Source: Oceaniferula spumae (lineage in GTDB: Bacteria > Verrucomicrobiota > Verrucomicrobiia > Verrucomicrobiales > Akkermansiaceae). From it: a stretch of DNA of 64,000 bases. The stretch lies in NCBI RefSeq assembly GCF_042849255.1, contig NZ_AP026866.1, positions 3,162,001-3,226,000 on the forward strand. The letters are read 5' to 3'. Made by a program: the position numbers and the translations under genes. Shown one piece after another: positions 60,306-64,000 of the stretch; positions within the stretch are counted from its first letter, which is position 1, and each line of letters begins with the position of its first letter. The notes beneath the pieces are model-generated. The model ran no database searches. It was not told the DNA's origin and saw nothing but the letters and a program-made list of their open reading frames with translations.

Positions 60306-61109
60306 ATGAAGGCAACGCACATCTCCGAAGTTTCCGATCAAACCCGCTACGGTGGTGTGGTCGGCACGGTGATCTTTGCCTGTGGGGCGGTTTATTCCTT
60401 GGCTTTTTGGCTGATAGGGGCGGCATTTCTCTACATTTTCAGTGCGGTCACAGCCCCTTTTATGTCCCGAGCCGCTCACCGGAATCTGGGGCACCGGACA
60501 TTGGGCTGCCTGTTCCGTGGCTTCTTCAATGGACTTGTTTGGCTGGGAGTGGTGAAAATTGAGGACGAGGCACTCGATGCCGTGAGTCAGACTGACGGAC
60601 CATTGATCGTCGCCAGTAACCACCCTTCTCTTTGGGATGCTCCGCTATTGATCAGGAAATTCGTTACCGTCAGCTGCATCATGAAAGCTGAGATTACCAA
60701 TAACCCGATCTTGTTAGGTGGATCGCGCTTCGCCGGGTTTGTACCGAATCGTCCCAAGCTCGATATGGTGCGCACCGCTGTCGGCTACCTCAATGCCGGT
60801 GGACGGTTGCTGCTTTTCCCAGAAGGCACGCGCACGCGTGACGAGAGTAAGCGAGTCAACCAGTTCCGCCCGGGTCTCGCTCTGCTTTCCAAAAGTGCCA
60901 AATGTCCCATCCTCCCGGTGTTTCTCCAGATGAACTCACCCTTTTTGCAAAAGGGCTGGCCTGCTTGGAAAATGCCCCCCATGCCGATTGTGGTGACCGC
61001 AGAGGTGGGGGATCTGCAACATCCGGAGGTAGCGGAAAATACCCATGAGTATTCCACACGATTGGAAAAGTATTTCCGCGAGGAACTGCGCCATCGTTTT
61101 CCAAGATAA
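60306..61109 (+). CDS. PlsC-type 1-acyl-glycerol-3-phosphate acyltransferase, 267 aa
   Basis: Two N-terminal helices (VGTVIFACGAVYSLAFWLIG) precede the acyltransferase motifs: block I NHPSLWD (His-x4-Asp), block III LLFPEGTRTRDESKRVNQFR, and FRPGLALLSK. An inner-membrane enzyme that transfers acyl from CoA or ACP to a lipid. Such acyltransferases are part of aryl-polyene clusters, where the lipid anchor is built. It is followed by GT2 and methyltransferase genes on the same strand (gaps 70 and 2 nt). Confidence 0.9.
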   Translation: MKATHISEVSDQTRYGGVVGTVIFACGAVYSLAFWLIGAAFLYIFSAVTAPFMSRAAHRNLGHRTLGCLFRGFFNGLVWLGVVKIEDEALDAVSQTDGPLIVASNHPSLWDAPLLIRKFVTVSCIMKAEITNNPILLGGSRFAGFVPNRPKLDMVRTAVGYLNAGGRLLLFPEGTRTRDESKRVNQFRPGLALLSKSAKCPILPVFLQMNSPFLQKGWPAWKMPPMPIVVTAEVGDLQHPEVAENTHEYSTRLEKYFREELRHRFPR

Positions 61110-61179
61110 TCACATTGATGCGTTTATTGGTTGCCATATGATGCCGCGAGAGGCCATGAACAGTGCGCCCCACTAATTT

Positions 61180-61953
61180 ATGAGAGCCTGTGTCATGATC
61201 CCGTCCTATAATACCGGACCTTTGTTAGAGAAGACGGTACGAGGGGCGCTGGCAGTTTGGCAAGATGTGTTTGTCATCGTCGACGGCAGCACAGACGGAA
61301 GCGCGGATGACTTGGAAAAAGTCGCAGCTGGCCCAGATCAACGGCTGCGTGTGCATCGACTTCCAGAGAATCAAGGCAAAGGCTCAGCAGTTCTGAAGGG
61401 GCTGGAACTAGCTCTCGAGGAGGGGTTCACCCACGCACTGGCTATGGATGCGGATGGCCAACACCCGGCGGATTACATCGCTCACTACATGGCCGCGGGG
61501 GAAAAATACCCAGAGGCGTTAGTGCTCGGTCAGCCTGTCTTTGATGCCTCGGCACCGGCATTGCGCGTCAATGGAAGAAAGGTTTCTAACTGGTGGGCCA
61601 ACTTTGTCACCGGCTGGTGGGGGATCAAGGATTCCTTGTTTGGCATGCGACTCTATCCGCTGGTGCCGTTGAAAAAGGCATTTGCCTCGACGCTGTTTGC
61701 CAGGCGATTCGATTTCGATCCTGAAGTCGTGATTCGCATGTGCTGGCGGGGCACCCCCTTATTGAATCTTCCCACTCCCGTGAAATATCTCACCGAGGAA
61801 GAAGGTGGCGTGAGCCAGTTCAGATACCTTAGAGACAACACCCTGCTCACATGGATGTATTTCCGGCTCCTCATCGGGGCGATTATCAGATCGCCATTTT
61901 TGTTCGTTCGTATTCTTAAGGGAGGCAACCCACTGAAAGGTATTAAATTGTAA
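61180..61953 (+). CDS. GT2-family glycosyltransferase, 257 aa
   Basis: A GT-A fold: ACVMIPSYNTGPLLEKTVR, the nucleotide DGSTDGS and the DxD-type MDADGQHPADYI, then ITGWWGIKDSLFGMRLYPL, RRFDFDPEVVIRMCWRG and PTPVKYLTEEEGGVSQFRYL. It belongs to the dolichyl-phosphate mannose synthase-like branch. In aryl-polyene clusters a GT2 adds the sugar of the head group. It has no C-terminal membrane helices beyond one amphipathic segment (RLLIGAIIRSPFLFVRIL). It is 2 nt upstream of the methyltransferase. Confidence 0.9.
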   Translation: MRACVMIPSYNTGPLLEKTVRGALAVWQDVFVIVDGSTDGSADDLEKVAAGPDQRLRVHRLPENQGKGSAVLKGLELALEEGFTHALAMDADGQHPADYIAHYMAAGEKYPEALVLGQPVFDASAPALRVNGRKVSNWWANFVTGWWGIKDSLFGMRLYPLVPLKKAFASTLFARRFDFDPEVVIRMCWRGTPLLNLPTPVKYLTEEEGGVSQFRYLRDNTLLTWMYFRLLIGAIIRSPFLFVRILKGGNPLKGIKL

Positions 61954-61955
61954 TC

Positions 61956-62639
61956 ATGACTGACCGAGTAAGTATCGCGCGGAAAATTTCAGCACTCTGT
62001 GCCGACCGTGGTTTGCGTTTCTATACCAAGGCGAAGCTACTGTCAGATCCTCTCTATGGAGGAGTGCTGGCTGAGTTGAAGAGCAGCGAGCGACCTTTGT
62101 TGGATGTTGGCTGCGGCATTGGTATCCTCGGTCTTTATCTTCGCGAGAATGGCTGGGATGCTGAAGTTTCCGGTTTCGATTATGATGACGAGAAGATCGA
62201 GCAAGGCTTGGAAATCATCAAGCGTGGTGGCTACGAGCGGATATCGCTCGCCCAAGGTGACGCTCGCACAGAGCTTCCTGAACATTCTGGGAATGTGACC
62301 ATTCTGGATATTCTCCAATTCTTCACACCTGAGGAACAAAAGAAGCTGCTTCGTGTCGCAGGCTCAAAGGTCAAACCCGGTGGCAAATTTATCATCCGAA
62401 GTGGTTTGAAGGAGAAGAGTGTCAGGTTTTTCATCACTTGGATTGGTGACTTGATCGCTAAAGGCACCTTCTGGATGAAGGCGGCTCCCACGCATTATCC
62501 AACCGCACAATTTTTCCGTGAGCAGTTAGAGAGTGGTGGCTTCGAGGTGGAAATCCGCCCCTTCTGGGGAAAGACGCCATTTAATAACTACCTCATCGTG
62601 GCTACTCGCCAGCCTCAGTCGGCTGAAGCGGGTCAATAA
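61956..62639 (+). CDS. Class I SAM-dependent methyltransferase, 227 aa
   Basis: Motif I is PLLDVGCGIGILGLYLREN and the acidic loop after strand 2 is SGFDYDDEKIEQ. Strand 4 reads NVTILDILQFFTPEEQKK, and VKPGGKFIIRSGLKEKS is strand 5. The last 60 residues (THYPTAQFFREQLESGGFE) contain a substrate-facing part. Likely to O- or C-methylate the head group of the cluster product (inference). It overlaps the convergent deacetylase gene by 38 nt, an unusually long tail overlap. Confidence 0.88.
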   Translation: MTDRVSIARKISALCADRGLRFYTKAKLLSDPLYGGVLAELKSSERPLLDVGCGIGILGLYLRENGWDAEVSGFDYDDEKIEQGLEIIKRGGYERISLAQGDARTELPEHSGNVTILDILQFFTPEEQKKLLRVAGSKVKPGGKFIIRSGLKEKSVRFFITWIGDLIAKGTFWMKAAPTHYPTAQFFREQLESGGFEVEIRPFWGKTPFNNYLIVATRQPQSAEAGQ

Positions 62640-63363
62640 ACTTCCAGCCCTTATCTGAAGCGCGATCGAGGATGGCCTCTACAACCTCACGGGCTACGGG
62701 TGTCGATTCATGAGCAAGCACGATGGTGCCGGGAGCCATGGTCTTGTGCAGCCGCTCCACAATGTCCTCAAGATCGGTTGAAACACCATCCAGCCCTCGC
62801 GAAGTCCAGCCAACCAGTCGCATGCCGAAGCGCCGGAGCACTGGATGAACAAAAATATTGTGATGGCCTACCGGGGCGCGAAAAATGGTAGGAGCATTGC
62901 CGGTGATGGTTTTTATGGAGCTTTGACACCGACTGATTTCACGAAAGGTGCGCACTGGTCCGAGACACCAGAATGTGCCTTGGGGATGACTGTGGGTGTG
63001 GTTGGCCAGTTGGTGACCCTCCGCCACGATTTGTCGGATCAAGTCCGGGTGTTGGTCGGCCTTTTCTCCAATCACGAAAAAAGTCGCCTTCACACCACGC
63101 TCTCGCAGAAGCTCCAGAACGGCGGGTGTATCAACTGGGTCTGGCCCATCGTCTAATGTTAGCCAGATTTTGTTAGATGGCACTGTTCTCTGCAGAGCTC
63201 CGAATAGACTGGAGTTAGGGTTCAGCGTTCCCCAGAGGATGGGTGTGACGAGCAGCACATGCAGCCCTGTACCGAGCCAAAAATGCCCACTGAGCATCAA
63301 GCCGATGCCGGCCAAGTAGAGCACGACCATTAGTGCCAATCTCACGATGTTCGCAGCAATCAT
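62602..63363 (-). CDS. Membrane-anchored NodB-type polysaccharide deacetylase, 253 aa
   Basis: Two N-terminal hydrophobic helices (ALMVVLYLAGIGLMLSG, HVLLVTPILWG) anchor a deacetylase domain. Motif 1 is LTLDDGPDPVDT with the catalytic and metal Asp, motif 2 is LANHTHSHPQG (two metal His), motif 3 FRAPVGHHN, and motif 5 IVLAHEST. It removes acetyl groups from N-acetylhexosamine glycans or lipids. It shares a four-base overlap with the acyltransferase downstream of the window edge, and may act on the GT2 product (inference). Confidence 0.9.
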   Translation of the reverse strand: MIAANIVRLALMVVLYLAGIGLMLSGHFWLGTGLHVLLVTPILWGTLNPNSSLFGALQRTVPSNKIWLTLDDGPDPVDTPAVLELLRERGVKATFFVIGEKADQHPDLIRQIVAEGHQLANHTHSHPQGTFWCLGPVRTFREISRCQSSIKTITGNAPTIFRAPVGHHNIFVHPVLRRFGMRLVGWTSRGLDGVSTDLEDIVERLHKTMAPGTIVLAHESTPVAREVVEAILDRASDKGWKFIDPLQPTEAGE

Positions 63364-64000
63364 GATTTCTTGACGAAGGCTTCTTCAAAGACAAACCACT
63401 GAGATGAATGCTGGTCGAGGAATCGCATCAATCGCTGCACCCAGGCATTGGCGTAATCGATTTCACGGGGTTTTCTGGTGCTACCCTCGGGAGAGACTTC
63501 AAGTGAAGGTTCGAAAATAACCCGGTAATGCCTTCGGCGCTCCCTGATGACATAAAGAGGATAACAAGGGCAGCGTGAGAAGCATGCCAAGGTCATCGGA
63601 CCCTTGGGAACGCGGAACCATGTGTCACCTGAGTTGAGCGGGACTTTGAGCTCTACGACTTGGCCTACTACGCGATCACATTGGATCGCCAGCAGTTCGC
63701 CTTCGGTTAGCAAGCGGGCGAGTTCGATGCCCAGAAGATTATCCTGTTTGTTGTAATGAACGCGAAAATGGGAATTGTTAGCAGTGGCATCAGCGAGTTC
63801 TTTTTCCCTGATTTTCTGAAGCTCTGGTGAGCGTTCGGGCATTCTCACGGTGTGGAGCACGCGCTCAAATTCCGCTGCGAACAGAGACGCTGCCAAATCA
63901 TAGTTGCCGGTGTGCGTGGTGAAAATGATGGCCGCCTCACCGCTGTTGCGGATTTCGTCGAGGGTGTCTTCGCCTTGCATGTCCCAGGTCACCACGTTCT
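63360..64000 (-). CDS. LpxL/HtrB-like lysophospholipid acyltransferase, N-terminus off the right edge
   Basis: The C-terminal 213 residues are visible. IFTTHTGNYDLAASLF contains the HxxxxD motif, KEQALADATANN-type region is KELADATANNSHFRVHY, followed by LLAIQCDRVVGQ, VPLNSGDTWFRVPKGPMTLA and the C-terminal QRLMRFLDQHSSQWFVFEE. The family adds an acyl chain to lipid A or similar lipids. In aryl-polyene clusters such an enzyme attaches the polyene chain to its lipid. The start is outside the window. It overlaps the deacetylase by four bases. Confidence 0.85.
   Translation of the reverse strand, partial: NVVTWDMQGEDTLDEIRNSGEAAIIFTTHTGNYDLAASLFAAEFERVLHTVRMPERSPELQKIREKELADATANNSHFRVHYNKQDNLLGIELARLLTEGELLAIQCDRVVGQVVELKVPLNSGDTWFRVPKGPMTLACFSRCPCYPLYVIRERRRHYRVIFEPSLEVSPEGSTRKPREIDYANAWVQRLMRFLDQHSSQWFVFEEAFVKKS

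Noticed and set aside
1..64000. GTTAG/CTAAC pentamer looked over-represented, mostly as Leu TTA followed by G
   Set aside because: A rough tally by eye gave about 125-135 copies against roughly 110 expected from base composition, too small an excess to support a DNA-uptake or Chi-like signal.
1..64000. CRISPR array or transposase gene
   Set aside because: No regularly spaced repeats and no transposase-like frame seen. The only mobile-type signals are the attC sites and the duplication.

Overview
The window reads as a chromosomal segment of a Verrucomicrobiota bacterium, probably an aquatic or marine member of the Verrucomicrobiales. This is an inference from three PEP-CTERM proteins ending in VPEPSS plus a hydrophobic helix and an Arg/Lys tail, a secreted sulfatase with a calcium-repeat-like tail, secreted esterases, and ordinary housekeeping genes of moderately high GC.

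Layout. 1-10339: a truncated three-PAS histidine kinase, a GH13 glycosidase, ruvX, a PEP-CTERM protein, manC, an RmlD-like reductase, an SH3-like lipoprotein, avtA and a secreted thioredoxin-fold protein. 10396-14684: an integron gene-cassette array without an integrase in the window. It has five attC-like sites in one orientation, five small cassettes (one encoding a PEP-CTERM protein) and a chimeric duplication that joins a cassette-gene fragment to the 3' end of the neighbouring M16 peptidase gene. 14979-22620: M16 peptidase, tandem DUF481 barrel protein, a sigma-70 factor and comM. 22643-27482: a sulfatase and esterase overlapping by four bases, behind a third PEP-CTERM gene. 27861-33841: cbpA-cbpM, an ANTAR regulator, a small stress-type operon (DUF2383, lipoprotein, DUF1328), a SASA-type esterase, a methyltransferase and an orphan ParA. 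34043-43513: a SWIM/SNF2 helicase, an esterase, and a translationally coupled jetABC (mksFEB-like) SMC operon with no jetD. 43562-49553: aldo/keto reductase-MOSC-DUF488, then frr, pyrH, argJ and argC. 49661-64000: tRNA-Pro(GGG) and then a large lipid/polyketide-type cluster: two acyl carrier proteins, a ketosynthase with a Cys-less partner, ketoreductase, dehydratase, AMP ligase, FAD oxidoreductase, flippase-like protein, patatin, two acyltransferases, GT2 glycosyltransferase, methyltransferase and polysaccharide deacetylase. The set resembles aryl-polyene (APE/xanthomonadin/flexirubin-type) pigment-lipid clusters and runs off the right edge.

The two most notable systems are the integrase-less cassette array with its duplication scar and the jetD-less SMC operon. 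In the array, four of the five cassettes have a leading TTNNNN hexamer that is exactly complementary to their own trailing attC end, as expected for circularising cassettes. Many genes lack a clear Shine-Dalgarno sequence, so several starts were chosen by domain boundaries or signal peptides.
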